Shown: positions 25,682-34,591, counted from the first letter of the stretch. The stretch is DNA of 43,177 bases from Halovulum sp039180525 (GCA_039180525.1 JBCDDF010000025.1:1-43177); one strand, 5' to 3'. Translations and numbers: made by a program. Notes: generated by a model not told the origin, from the sequence alone.

Positions 25682-25792
25682 ACCAAAACCGTTTCAGACT
25701 GAATCAGTCTGAAAAAGGATTTGGTCCAGATTCAATAGCTTGAGCAAAATCCTAGGTTCAGATTGTTTCGGTCTGATCTGTTTTTGCTCGAG
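25681..25792. repeat. A+T-rich double-hairpin element after the SDR gene
   Basis: The first imperfect palindrome (25681-25726) has outer arms GACCAAA/TTTGGTC and inner arms TTCAGACT/AGTCTGAA around loop GAATC. The second (25739-25792) has arms CTTGAGCAAAA/TTTTGCTCGAG (one G-T pair) around an inner CAGAT/ATCTG pair. The element is much poorer in G+C than its surroundings and looks like a repeat unit or small mobile palindrome. It could also end SDR transcripts. Confidence 0.6.
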
Positions 25793-26095
25793 GGCCCCGA
25801 CCACACGCGGCCCGATCGCAATTTCCGCCTAATTTTGCACCATCGGCGGCAATAGCCGCCTATTGCGTGCGCAGTTTCGCGAAATATTCCATCGTCTGCA
25901 TTGAAACCGTTCACAACAGGGCGGCTCGCTGCCAGCAAATGCTAGCGCCGCAACACATGCGGCGACGGGCGTGCGATGGCTCTTCGGTTTTGGCGACGTC
26001 AGAAGCCACCGCACTCCGCAATCGTAACTGCGGTGGGGCAGCCTAGCCTGACGCATAGGTCAGCGCAACGCGCCCCGCCCCCGCGGAGGGAAACG
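25793..26095 (+). promoter_or_regulatory. urtA upstream region with competing hairpins
   Basis: No gene is seen in this stretch. It contains two mutually exclusive hairpins at 25845-25866. One is GGCGGC/GCCGCC around AATA; the other is GCAATA/TATTGC around GCCGCC. A perfect ten-base palindrome TTTCGCGAAA lies at 25875-25884, and a GCCGCA/TGCGGC hairpin near 25951-25967. These fit a regulated leader or operator region for urea uptake. No clear -35/-10 or -24/-12 promoter was found. Confidence 0.4.
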
Positions 26096-27367
26096 ATGAT
26101 CCACGCGAAAACAACCGCGCTTGCCCTGGCCCTGGCGGCCCTGGCCGGCACCGCATCGGCGGAAACGATCAAGGTTGGCGTACTGCATTCGCTGTCCGGG
26201 ACGATGGCCATTTCGGAAACCACGCTCAAAGACACGATGCTGATGCTGATCGACGAGCAGAACAAGAAAGGCGGCGTGCTGGGCCAGCAGCTTGAGGCGG
26301 TAGTGGTCGACCCCGCGTCCGACTGGCCGCTGTTTGCGGAGAAAGCGCGCGAGTTGCTGACCGTGCACGAGGTCGACGTGATCTTCGGCAACTGGACCAG
26401 CGTCAGCCGCAAGTCGGTTCTGCCGGTGATCGAGGAACTGAACGGGCTGCTGTTCTATCCGGTGCAGTACGAGGGCGAGGAAAGCTCAAAGAACGTCTTT
26501 TACACAGGCGCTGCGCCGAACCAGCAGGCGATCCCCGCCACCGATTACTTCCTGGAGGAGTTGGAGGTCGAGAAATTCGCGCTGTTGGGCACTGACTATG
26601 TCTATCCGCGCACGACCAACAAGATCCTGGAGCAGTACCTGAAGGATCAGGGCATCCCGGCCGAGGACATCTTCGTCAACTACACGCCGTTCGGGCATTC
26701 GGACTGGTCGAAGATCGTCGCCGATGTGGTGGCGCTGGGCGCGGATGGCAAGAAAGTCGGCGTCATCTCCACCATCAACGGTGATGCGAATATCGGCTTC
26801 TACAAGGAACTGGCCGCTGCGGGCGTCAGCGCCGACGACATCCCCGTGGTCGCGTTTTCGGTGGGCGAGGAGGAATTGTCGGGCCTCGACACAGCCAACT
26901 TGGTCGGCCATCTGGCGGCGTGGAATTACTTCCAGTCGGCGGATACGGATGTGAACGCCGGGTTCATCGACGCGTGGAAGGCCCGCATGGGGACCGAGCG
27001 CGTCACCAACGACCCGATGGAGGCGCATTACATCGGCTTCAACATGTGGGTGAACGCCGTCGAACAGGCGGGTACGACGGATGTGGATGCGGTGCGCACG
27101 GCGATGTACGGGCAGGAGTTCCCGAATCTGACCGGCGGCACGGCGGTCATGCTGCCGAACCACCATCTGGCCAAGCCGGTCTTGATCGGTGAGATCCAAG
27201 AGGACGGCCAGTTCGACATCGTCAGCCAGACCGAAGAGGTGCCGGGCGACGCCTGGACCGACTTCCTGCCGGAATCGGCGGTGCTGAAATCGGACTGGCA
27301 GGAACTGGGCTGCGGTATGTTCAACACCGAGACGCAAAGCTGCGTGCAGATCCAATCGAACTACTGA
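26096..27367 (+). CDS. urtA: Urea ABC transporter substrate-binding protein
   Basis: A periplasmic binding protein of 423 residues that captures urea for the UrtBCDE importer. It has a 22-residue signal peptide cleaved after ASA. The mature part starts ETIKVGVLHSLSGTMAISE, the UrtA/AmiC-like start of the branched-chain amino-acid receptor superfamily. The TSVSRKSVLPVIEE and LLFYPVQYEGEESSKNVFYTGA segments are typical of UrtA. The ATG at 26096 has a GGAGGG site seven bases upstream. It is the first gene of urtABCDE. A strong hairpin just after its stop probably protects the urtA message or limits read-through, as is common for binding-protein genes. Confidence 0.95.
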   Translation: MIHAKTTALALALAALAGTASAETIKVGVLHSLSGTMAISETTLKDTMLMLIDEQNKKGGVLGQQLEAVVVDPASDWPLFAEKARELLTVHEVDVIFGNWTSVSRKSVLPVIEELNGLLFYPVQYEGEESSKNVFYTGAAPNQQAIPATDYFLEELEVEKFALLGTDYVYPRTTNKILEQYLKDQGIPAEDIFVNYTPFGHSDWSKIVADVVALGADGKKVGVISTINGDANIGFYKELAAAGVSADDIPVVAFSVGEEELSGLDTANLVGHLAAWNYFQSADTDVNAGFIDAWKARMGTERVTNDPMEAHYIGFNMWVNAVEQAGTTDVDAVRTAMYGQEFPNLTGGTAVMLPNHHLAKPVLIGEIQEDGQFDIVSQTEEVPGDAWTDFLPESAVLKSDWQELGCGMFNTETQSCVQIQSNY

Positions 27368-27383
27368 GGGCAGCCGCCCCTTC

Positions 27384-27408
27384 GGATGCCGGGCTCGTCC
27401 CGGCATCC
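27384..27408 (+). terminator. Strong hairpin between urtA and urtB
   Basis: GGATGCCGGG (27384-27393) pairs perfectly with CCCGGCATCC (27399-27408) around the loop CTCGT. No long T-run follows, so it is best read as a partial terminator or mRNA-stabilising element that keeps the binding protein in excess over the membrane parts. Confidence 0.65.
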
Positions 27409-27438
27409 CCCGTTCCCTTTCACCGCATTCGACGGGCC

Positions 27439-29373
27439 ATGCTGCGTGTTCTGATCTTTTTGACGTTGTTGGGTGGGCCCGCCGCGGCCGGACCCCTGCA
27501 GGACGTTTTGCAGGCCCATCACGCCGCGGTCGAGCGGGCCTCTCGCAAGACCGTCGACCAGGTGCTGGACGGGCTTGCGGACGTGCCCGGGGCGCCGGCG
27601 TTTCTGGAAGCCTGGCAGAACAAGGACGTCTGGATGCGCAAATCCGATGCGTTCTTCTTCTACGCCAGCATCGACGGCGACAGCGCGACGCTGACCGATA
27701 TCGACACCGGTGAATCGGTGGCGACCGTCGGAAAGCGGGACTTGAGACAGCTGAAGCCCAATTCCGGCGTGCGCGGCGTGATCGGCGCCTATCTGGTGCA
27801 GTTTCAACTGACCGACCCTGACCCGGCACGCCGCAGAGCGGCGCTGACCGCCATCGAACGCGACCCAGAAGAGACGCATCTGGCCGCACTGCGCGCCGCA
27901 TTGGACGGCGACGTCGACCCCGACCCGGCGCTGGCCGCGCGGAAATCTCGCGCCGAACGCCTGCTGACCATCCGCTTCGGCACCGACAGCGCGGAACGTG
28001 TCGCCGCCATCGAAGGTCTGGCCGGTGATCTGAGCGTCGAGGCGCGCGCCGCGCTGAACCCCGTGCTCACCACGCGCATCGCGTATGCGGCGGACCTGCC
28101 GGACAACGCGAATGTCCGCCGGCTGCTGATCGCCGGCACCGACGATCTGAACCTGGCGGACGCGCATGCGCTGATGGTCGCGGCGGAGGCGACGCGGGAG
28201 ATCCCGACCGCCGATGAACGCAAGGCGGCGCTGGTCGCCAATATCGAAAACGGCGCGGTCGGCGGCGTGCCGGTGGCCGATCTGGGCAACCAGACCGCCC
28301 GCGACCTGGCCTACGCCACCCTGGCCGCCGCCGGCGCGGTCCCCGCCTGGAGCCCCGGCACGGATGTCGCCGCCGTTGTGCGCGATCAACCCTTTGCCGA
28401 GATCTTCACCGAGCCCGACCCCGCCGTGACCGCCGCCGCGGAGGCGACGCTGGAGGCCATCGGGCGCAAGGTGGCCGCGCATCAGGTGCTGGATCTGGGG
28501 CTGGATGCGCTGTCGCTCGCCTCGATCTATTTCCTGGCGGCGATCGGGCTGGCCATCACCTTTGGGGTGATGGGCGTCATCAACATGGCACATGGCGAGT
28601 TCATCATGATGGGCGCCTATACCGGCTATGTCGTGCAGCTGTTCGTGCCCGATTACACCCTATCGCTGCTGGTCGCGCTGCCGCTGGCCTTTGCGCTGAC
28701 CTTTGGCGCTGGCGTGGCGATGGAACGGCTGGTGATCCGCTGGCTGTACCACCGTCCGCTGGAGACGCTGTTGGCGACGTTCGGCATCTCCATCGCGCTT
28801 CAGCAACTGGCCAAGAACATCTTCGGCACGCAGGCACGGCCGCTGACGGCGCCGGGCTGGCTGGATGGCGCCTGGGTGCTGAACGACGTCGTCTCGATCA
28901 GCTATATCCGCATCGCGATATTCGTGCTGGCGCTGACCTTTTTCGCGGCGCTTCTGTTCATCCTGCGCCGCACGCGACTGGGACTGGAGGTCCGCGCCGT
29001 CACCCAAAACCCGCGCATGGCGGCCTCCATGGGTATCAACCCGGACCGGATCAACATGCTGACCTTTGGGCTGGGTTCGGGCATTGCCGGGATCGCCGGC
29101 GTCGCCATCGGGCTTTATGCCAAGGTCACGTCCGAATTGGGCACCGAATACATCGTGCAAAGCTTCATGACCGTTGTGGTGGGCGGCGTCGGCAATGTCT
29201 GGGGCACGCTTCTGGGCGCCAGCCTGATTGGGTCGCTGCAAAAGGGGATCGAGTGGTTCAACCCCTCCAACACCTTGGCGGCGCAGACCTTCATGATCCT
29301 GTTCATCATTCTCTTCATCCAGTTCCGGCCGCGCGGGATCATCGCGCTCAAGGGCCGGGCGGCGGGGGATTGA
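27439..29373 (+). CDS. urtB: Urea ABC transporter permease UrtB
   Basis: A 644-residue inner-membrane permease. A signal-like hydrophobic start (MLRVLIFLTLLGGPAAAG) leads into a long, mostly helical extracytoplasmic domain up to about residue 340. This domain is characteristic of UrtB and absent from the related LivH. From about residue 350 come eight or so membrane helices of the LivH type, with GVMGVINMAHGEFIMMGAY and GLEVRAVTQNPRMAASMGI. The start follows the urtA hairpin by 30 bases. It pairs with UrtC to form the channel and lies two bases upstream of that gene. Length and domain order are normal for the family. Confidence 0.93.
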   Translation: MLRVLIFLTLLGGPAAAGPLQDVLQAHHAAVERASRKTVDQVLDGLADVPGAPAFLEAWQNKDVWMRKSDAFFFYASIDGDSATLTDIDTGESVATVGKRDLRQLKPNSGVRGVIGAYLVQFQLTDPDPARRRAALTAIERDPEETHLAALRAALDGDVDPDPALAARKSRAERLLTIRFGTDSAERVAAIEGLAGDLSVEARAALNPVLTTRIAYAADLPDNANVRRLLIAGTDDLNLADAHALMVAAEATREIPTADERKAALVANIENGAVGGVPVADLGNQTARDLAYATLAAAGAVPAWSPGTDVAAVVRDQPFAEIFTEPDPAVTAAAEATLEAIGRKVAAHQVLDLGLDALSLASIYFLAAIGLAITFGVMGVINMAHGEFIMMGAYTGYVVQLFVPDYTLSLLVALPLAFALTFGAGVAMERLVIRWLYHRPLETLLATFGISIALQQLAKNIFGTQARPLTAPGWLDGAWVLNDVVSISYIRIAIFVLALTFFAALLFILRRTRLGLEVRAVTQNPRMAASMGINPDRINMLTFGLGSGIAGIAGVAIGLYAKVTSELGTEYIVQSFMTVVVGGVGNVWGTLLGASLIGSLQKGIEWFNPSNTLAAQTFMILFIILFIQFRPRGIIALKGRAAGD

Positions 29374-29375
29374 GG

Positions 29376-30539
29376 ATGCGCCGGTCCTTCTTTGCACAGA
29401 ACCCATCCGTGCTGGTGTTCATCGGCCTGCTGGCACTGTTCACCCTGGCGGTGACGCTGATGAGCGAGGCGCTGGGCACCGGCGCGCTGTCGACGTCTTT
29501 CACAAAGACCCTGGGCAAGACACTGTGCCTGTGCCTGGTCGCCATCGCGATGGATCTTGTCTGGGGCTATTGCGGTATCCTGAGCCTGGGGCATTTCGCG
29601 TTCTTCGGGTTGGGCGGCTACATGATCGGCATGTGGCTGATGTATGAGCGCACCAAGGACATCGTCACCGCGAACCTGGCCAACGCGCCGCTGCCGCCCA
29701 CCCCGCAAGAGGTGCGCGACGCCATCGGCACACAGATTTTCGGTGTCGTCGGCGGCTCGGACATTCCGGTGATCTGGATGTTCGCCGACAGTCTGGCCGC
29801 GCAACTGGCGTTAGTGGTTCTGGTGCCGGGCCTGCTGGCGCTGGTCTTCGGCTGGCTGGCGTTCCGCAGCCGGGTGACGGGCGTCTATCTGTCGATCCTG
29901 ACCCAGGCCATGACCTTGGCGTTGTCGCTGTATCTGTTCCAGAACGACAGCGGGTTGCGCGGCAACAACGGGCTGTCGGGACTGCAGAACATCCCGGGCC
30001 TGACGCATCTGCCGCAATCGGTGATCTCGCTCTGGTTCTTCTGGGCCTCGGCGGTGGCGCTGGCGCTGGGCTATCTGTTGGCGGCTTGGGCGGTGTCGGG
30101 CAAGTTTGGCAGCGTGATCCGCGGCATCCGCGACGATGCCGCGCGGGTGCGGTTCCTGGGCTATAACGTCGAGGCGTACAAACTGGTCGTCTTTACGGTC
30201 ACCGCGGTGATCGCGGCCATTGCCGGGGCGCTTTATTATCCCCAGGCCGGAATCGTCAATCCGGCCGAGATTGCGCCCATCGCCTCGATCTATCTAGCGG
30301 TCTGGGTCGCCATCGGCGGCCGCGGCCGGATCTATGGCGCGGTGATCGGGGCCGCCTTCGTGTCACTGTTGTCATCGTGGTTCACCGGCGGTGGCGCACC
30401 GGATCTGGCGCTGGGGCCGCTTCGGATCGTCTGGACCGATTGGTGGCTGGTGCTGCTGGGCCTCAGCTTTGTCGCGGTCACGCTGTTCGCGCCCAAGGGA
30501 ATCGGCGGGCTGGTCGATCTGGCGGTGCGCCGGCGATGA
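29376..30539 (+). CDS. urtC: Urea ABC transporter permease UrtC
   Basis: The second membrane subunit, 387 residues with about ten hydrophobic segments, of the LivM type. WGYCGILSLGHFAFFGLGGY and GVYLSILTQAMTLALSLYLFQ are typical UrtC segments, and the cytoplasmic loop reads GSVIRGIRDDAARVRFLGYNVEAYKL. The ATG at 29376 sits two bases after the urtB stop. A GGGGGA ribosome site lies within the urtB end, about ten bases upstream. The stop overlaps the urtD start (ATGA). With UrtB it forms the urea path across the inner membrane; ATP hydrolysis comes from UrtD and UrtE. Confidence 0.95.
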   Translation: MRRSFFAQNPSVLVFIGLLALFTLAVTLMSEALGTGALSTSFTKTLGKTLCLCLVAIAMDLVWGYCGILSLGHFAFFGLGGYMIGMWLMYERTKDIVTANLANAPLPPTPQEVRDAIGTQIFGVVGGSDIPVIWMFADSLAAQLALVVLVPGLLALVFGWLAFRSRVTGVYLSILTQAMTLALSLYLFQNDSGLRGNNGLSGLQNIPGLTHLPQSVISLWFFWASAVALALGYLLAAWAVSGKFGSVIRGIRDDAARVRFLGYNVEAYKLVVFTVTAVIAAIAGALYYPQAGIVNPAEIAPIASIYLAVWVAIGGRGRIYGAVIGAAFVSLLSSWFTGGGAPDLALGPLRIVWTDWWLVLLGLSFVAVTLFAPKGIGGLVDLAVRRR

Positions 30540-31276
30540 GCGCGTTGTTGGAGGTCTCCGGCGTGTCCGTGTCGTTCGACGGGTTCAGAGCCATCGACAA
30601 CCTGTCCTTCAGCATCGGCGCGGCAGAGATGCGCGCGATCATCGGGCCGAACGGGGCGGGTAAGACCACCTTCATGGACATCGTCACCGGCAAGACCCGC
30701 CCCGACAGCGGTCGGGTGCTGTGGGGCGACAAGTCGGCCTCTCTGCTGCGCATGACGGAAAGCCAGATCGCGCGCGCTGGCATCGGACGGAAATTCCAGC
30801 GCCCCACTGTGTTTGAGGCGCAGACGGTGCGCGAGAACCTGAGCCTGGCGCTGAAGAACAAGCGCGGCCCTTTCGATGTGCTGCTTTACCGTCGAAACGC
30901 GGCCGGGGCCGCGCGGCTGGAGGATATCGCCCGGGAAATCGGGCTTGGCGATCAGTTGCGGCGGCCGGCAGGGGAGTTGAGCCACGGTCAGAAGCAATGG
31001 CTGGAAATCGGCATGCTGCTGGCCCAGGACCCCAAACTGCTATTGGTGGACGAACCCGCCGCCGGCATGACGCCGGAGGAGCGCGAGCATACCACCGAGA
31101 TTCTGGTGAACGCAGCCAAGACGCGCGCGGTGATCGTGGTGGAACACGACATGGAATTCGTCCGGCGCCTGGGCTGCAAGGTCACGGTTTTGCACGAAGG
31201 CGCGGTTCTGGCCGAGGGCAGCCTGGACCATGTGACCCGCGACCAACAAGTCATCGATGTCTATCTGGGGCGGTAA
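30536..31276 (+). CDS. urtD: Urea ABC transporter ATP-binding protein UrtD
   Basis: A cytoplasmic ATPase of 246 residues of the LivG type. Walker A is GPNGAGKT at residues 37-44. The ABC signature is LSHGQKQWLEIG (Ser-His-Gly variant, common in UrtD), Walker B is LLLVDEPAAGM, and the switch His is in VVEHDMEFV. The N-terminal FDGFRAIDNLSF segment is also typical. The start overlaps the urtC stop by four bases, and urtE follows after three bases, so translation is probably coupled along the operon. It works as a heterodimer with UrtE. Confidence 0.95.
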   Translation: MSALLEVSGVSVSFDGFRAIDNLSFSIGAAEMRAIIGPNGAGKTTFMDIVTGKTRPDSGRVLWGDKSASLLRMTESQIARAGIGRKFQRPTVFEAQTVRENLSLALKNKRGPFDVLLYRRNAAGAARLEDIAREIGLGDQLRRPAGELSHGQKQWLEIGMLLAQDPKLLLVDEPAAGMTPEEREHTTEILVNAAKTRAVIVVEHDMEFVRRLGCKVTVLHEGAVLAEGSLDHVTRDQQVIDVYLGR

Positions 31277-31279
31277 GCG

Positions 31280-31972
31280 ATGCTGAGCGTGGAGAGTTTG
31301 AGCCTGCATTACGGGCAATCGCAGATCCTGAGCGATGTCTCCCTGACCGCCGCGACCGGGCAGGTCAGTTGCCTGATGGGCACCAACGGGGTCGGCAAGA
31401 CGTCGTTGCTCAAGGCGATCTCCGGCACGCACCGGCCCAGCGGCGGCGCGGTGCGGCTGGACGGTGAGGATCTGACCCGCCGGCCGGCGCATGTGCTGGC
31501 CCGCGCGGGCATCGCCTATGTTCCCCAGGGGCGGGAGATCTTTCCGCTGCTGACCGTGCGCGAGAACCTGGAAACCGGGTTCGCCTGTCTGCGCGGCGAC
31601 GCGGCGGTGCCGGAAGAGATCTTTGAGTTATTCCCGGCGTTAGCCGATATGCAGGGCCGGCGCGGCGGCGATCTGTCGGGCGGTCAGCAGCAGCAGCTTG
31701 CCATCGGCCGGGCGCTGGTGACGCGGCCGAAACTGCTGCTGCTGGACGAACCGACCGAGGGGATCCAGCCCAATATCATCCAGCAGATCGGTCGGGTGAT
31801 CCGCCATCTGCGCGACCGGGGCGACATGGCGATCCTGCTGGTCGAGCAATATTTCGACTTCGCCTTCGATCTGGCCGACCGGTTCTACGCCATGCGCCGG
31901 GGGCGGATCATCTTGGCCGACGACCGCGCCTCTGCCCGGCGCGAGGACCTGCTGGCCGCCGTGTCCGTCTGA
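31280..31972 (+). CDS. urtE: Urea ABC transporter ATP-binding protein UrtE
   Basis: The second ATPase of the urea importer, of the LivF type, 230 residues. Walker A is GTNGVGKT (34-41), the signature LSGGQQQQLAIGRAL, Walker B LLLLDEPTEGI, and the switch His is replaced by Gln in LLVEQYFDF, as usual for this subunit. The family motif IAYVPQGREIFPLLTV is present. It is the last gene of urtABCDE. The end is only six bases from the end of the converging recF gene, so no terminator fits in the gap and the two transcripts may overlap at their 3' ends. No urease gene follows. Confidence 0.95.
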   Translation: MLSVESLSLHYGQSQILSDVSLTAATGQVSCLMGTNGVGKTSLLKAISGTHRPSGGAVRLDGEDLTRRPAHVLARAGIAYVPQGREIFPLLTVRENLETGFACLRGDAAVPEEIFELFPALADMQGRRGGDLSGGQQQQLAIGRALVTRPKLLLLDEPTEGIQPNIIQQIGRVIRHLRDRGDMAILLVEQYFDFAFDLADRFYAMRRGRIILADDRASARREDLLAAVSV

Positions 31973-31978
31973 ACGGAC

Positions 31979-33070
31979 TTACGGCGCGCGCGGAAGGATG
32001 CGCGAGGCACCGTCGACCTCCTGCACTTCCAGCCAGGTGGCGCGGTCGCCCAGCGGCGTGAACAGATCGGCCTCGGTCCCGGTCATCCAGGCTTGGGCGC
32101 CGATGGTGCAGATCTCATCGTAAAGATGGGCACGGCGGTCGGCATCCAGATGAGCCGCGACCTCGTCCAACAGGATGATCGGCGCGGCGCCGAAATCCTG
32201 TGCCAGCGCGCGCGCATTGGCCAGGATAAGGGAGATCAGCAGCGCCTTTTGCTCGCCCGTGGAACACTGCCGCGCCTCCATGTCCTTGGCGGCATAGATC
32301 GCGGTCAGGTCGGCACGGTGCGGGCCGATCAGCGTGCGCCCGGCGGCAAGGTCGCGTGGCCGATTGTCGGCAAGCACGGCGGCCAAGTCCGGCGGGCCCT
32401 GGTCCATCAGCGCCAGATCGGCGCGGGGAAAGGCGGTCTGCGCGCCCTCTTGCGCGGCGGCGAGCCGGGCCAGCGCCTCTGCCCTATTGGCGGCGATGCG
32501 CGCGCCATGTTCGGCCATTTGCGCCTCCAGCCCCGCATACCAGGCGGCATCGCGCACCTGATCCTTCAACAGCCGGTTGCGTTCGCGCATAGCCCGTTCA
32601 TAGGCCACGGATGCCTCGGCATGGCGTGGCTCCAGGCTCATGGTCATGCGGTCGAGGAACCGCCGCCGTTCGCTGGCGCCCTCCAGCCACAACCGATCCA
32701 TGGCGGGGATCAGCCAGATCACGCGGGCGATCCGGCCCAACGCGGTCTGCGGCGCGGGCTTGCCGTCGATCCGAACGCTGCGGCCCGTGGCGCCGGCTGT
32801 CGCAAATGTCTCGATCTCGTGGCCGCGGTCGGGCGCGTCCAACACGGCGTGGATCTTCCAGCCGATCTTGCCCGGCGCGCGGGCGATTTCCTCGGACGCG
32901 GCGCGGCGCAGGCCACGGCCCGGGGACAGCAGCGAAAGCGCCTCCAGGATGTTTGTCTTGCCCGCCCCGTTCGGGCCGAAGACCGCGACCGGGCGGGCAT
33001 CCACCTCGACCAGCGCGCGTTCGTGGGACCGCATATGGGCCAGGCGCAGGGCGGTGACGGCCAGGCGCAT
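31979..33070 (-). CDS. recF: DNA replication and repair protein RecF
   Basis: A 363-residue SMC-like ATPase that helps load RecA on gapped DNA and repair stalled forks. Walker A is FGPNGAGKTN (32-39), the ABC-like signature lies in the STGEQKALL stretch, and Walker B is IILLDEVAAHLD. The N-terminal LRLAHMRSHERALVEVD region is typical. It follows dnaN by 15 bases on the same strand, the widespread dnaN-recF arrangement. gyrB, which often comes next, is absent: the urt operon converges from the other side with a six-base gap. The identity is secure. Confidence 0.95.
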   Translation of the reverse strand: MRLAVTALRLAHMRSHERALVEVDARPVAVFGPNGAGKTNILEALSLLSPGRGLRRAASEEIARAPGKIGWKIHAVLDAPDRGHEIETFATAGATGRSVRIDGKPAPQTALGRIARVIWLIPAMDRLWLEGASERRRFLDRMTMSLEPRHAEASVAYERAMRERNRLLKDQVRDAAWYAGLEAQMAEHGARIAANRAEALARLAAAQEGAQTAFPRADLALMDQGPPDLAAVLADNRPRDLAAGRTLIGPHRADLTAIYAAKDMEARQCSTGEQKALLISLILANARALAQDFGAAPIILLDEVAAHLDADRRAHLYDEICTIGAQAWMTGTEADLFTPLGDRATWLEVQEVDGASRILPRAP

Positions 33071-33085
33071 CGGTCGGGTGGCGGG

Positions 33086-34204
33086 TCAGACCCGCATCGG
33101 CATCACGACATAGACGGCGGATTCGTCGTCGCCTTCGCGCATCAGCGTCGGGTCGTTGGAGGCGTTGAACAGAAACACCGCGTTTTCGCGATCCACCTGA
33201 TCGGCGATTTCCTGCAGGTACTTGGCGTTGAAACCGATCTCCAGCTTTTCATCGCCATAGGCGACCGCCAATTCCTCCTGCGCGGCACCATTGTCGGGGG
33301 CGTTGACCGACAGCACCAGACGATCCTCGTCCAGGCTCAGCTTGACTGCGCGCGAGCGTTCGGAACTGACCGTCGCCACCCGGTCGACGGCGCGCGCGAA
33401 CTCGGACGCGTCGACCTCCATCCGCTTGGCATTGGCCTGGGGGATGACGCGGGCGTAATCGGGGAAGGACCCGTCTATGACCTTGGAGGTCAGCGTGACC
33501 TCGGGCGTCGCGAACCGGACCTTGGTCTCCGACACCGAAACCGCGATCTCGGCCTCGTCATCGTCGAGCAGCTTGCGCAACTCACCCACCGTCTTGCGCG
33601 GTACGATCACGCCGGGCAGGTTGTCCGCCCCCTGCGGCAGCGCGGCATCGATCCGGGCCAGGCGGTGGCCATCGGTGGCCACGCAGCGCAGCGCGCGGCC
33701 ATCCTGGCCGTCGGCGGCATGCATGTAGACGCCGTTCAGGTAGTAGCGCGTTTCTTCGGTGGAAATGGCGAACTTCGCCTTGTCAAACAGGCGCCGCAGT
33801 ACCGGCGCGGGGGCGGCGAAGTTGCAGTCGTATTCTGCATTGGCCATCACCGGGAAGTCCTCGCGCGGCAAGGTGTTCAACTGATAGTGGATCCGGGCTG
33901 CATTCACGGTCAGCTTGCCCGCGCCGCTGTCGGCCTCCAGTTCCACCATCGCGCCATCGGGCAGCTTGCGGACGATTTCATGCAGCGTATGCGCGCCGAC
34001 CGTGGTGGCGCCGGCCTGCAGCACCATGGCGGGTACGTGGTCGACAACCTCCACATCTAGGTCTGTGGCCCGGAAACTGACCGCCTCGCCCTCTGCCTCG
34101 ATCAGCACATTGGCCAGAATAGGGATCGTGTTGCGCCGTTCGACCACGGATTGCGCGCGGCTCATGGCGCGAAGAAGTGCGGCCCGCTCGATGCTGAGCT
34201 TCAT
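33086..34204 (-). CDS. dnaN: DNA polymerase III sliding clamp (beta subunit)
   Basis: The ring-shaped processivity factor of the replicative polymerase, 372 residues in three repeated clamp domains. The start MKLSIERAALLRAMSRAQSVVERRNTIPILANVLIEA is the standard beginning and sets the ATG at 34204; an ATG 57 bases upstream would add unlike sequence. The C terminus ends in the conserved PMRV (normally P-M-R-L/V). An AGGGGA ribosome site lies about a dozen bases ahead. It is probably co-transcribed with recF. Unlike the compact dnaA-dnaN order of many bacteria, three other genes stand between it and dnaA here. Confidence 0.97.
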   Translation of the reverse strand: MKLSIERAALLRAMSRAQSVVERRNTIPILANVLIEAEGEAVSFRATDLDVEVVDHVPAMVLQAGATTVGAHTLHEIVRKLPDGAMVELEADSGAGKLTVNAARIHYQLNTLPREDFPVMANAEYDCNFAAPAPVLRRLFDKAKFAISTEETRYYLNGVYMHAADGQDGRALRCVATDGHRLARIDAALPQGADNLPGVIVPRKTVGELRKLLDDDEAEIAVSVSETKVRFATPEVTLTSKVIDGSFPDYARVIPQANAKRMEVDASEFARAVDRVATVSSERSRAVKLSLDEDRLVLSVNAPDNGAAQEELAVAYGDEKLEIGFNAKYLQEIADQVDRENAVFLFNASNDPTLMREGDDESAVYVVMPMRV

Positions 34205-34282
34205 GTTCTTGTCGTCCCCTGCGCAGCCCCTTTTGGGAGCCCGACGGTAACGAAATGCCACGATTGTTCAAACGAAAAGCGG

Positions 34283-34501
34283 TCAGCGCCGTGGTGTCGC
34301 GCCGGATCGGCCCCACCGCACCCGCGACCACGCGCGTTCATGCAACACATAGGCGACCAGCCCGACCCCAGCCGATGTGACCGCCAGGCCGCCGCCGGCC
34401 CAGACCGAACCGGTGAACATCGCGCCGATCGCGGTGCCGGTGACCAGACCGATTGCCTGCCAGCACAACGCCTTTGCCAAGATCCTGCGGTTGGTATCCA
34501 T
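34283..34501 (-). CDS. DUF2061 family membrane protein
   Basis: A 72-residue protein with two membrane helices (about residues 14-30 and 33-53). It begins MDTNRRILAKALCWQAIGL, the characteristic basic-plus-WQ/WR start of the DUF2061 family, whose function is unknown. The start at 34501 was chosen for the AGGA ribosome site just upstream and because the family begins here; an ATG at 34516 adds five residues. The C terminus is strongly basic (WSRVRWGRSGATPRR), so it should face the cytoplasm. It lies upstream of dnaN on the same strand, 78 bases away, and divergent from the XRE-type gene. Confidence 0.75.
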   Translation of the reverse strand: MDTNRRILAKALCWQAIGLVTGTAIGAMFTGSVWAGGGLAVTSAGVGLVAYVLHERAWSRVRWGRSGATPRR

Positions 34502-34591
34502 CTGTCCTGCGATCAAGCCCGGGACAGGATTAGCAGACGGCGATCTGGCCCCCTATTCGGCGAGTTGTAAACTTTTCAATGATAACGCGAT

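Noticed and set aside
25793..26095. Sigma-54 or NtrC sites upstream of urtA
   Set aside because: Expected for urea uptake, but no GG-N10-GC pair in good context was found. The TGCACC...GGCGGCA stretch near 25836 is only a weak match to NtrC sites.
32093..34060. Long plus-strand frame opposite recF and dnaN
   Set aside because: It spans two well-identified genes on the other strand and the gap between them. The product is low-complexity Gly/Arg/His-rich, as expected of antisense reading of high-G+C genes.
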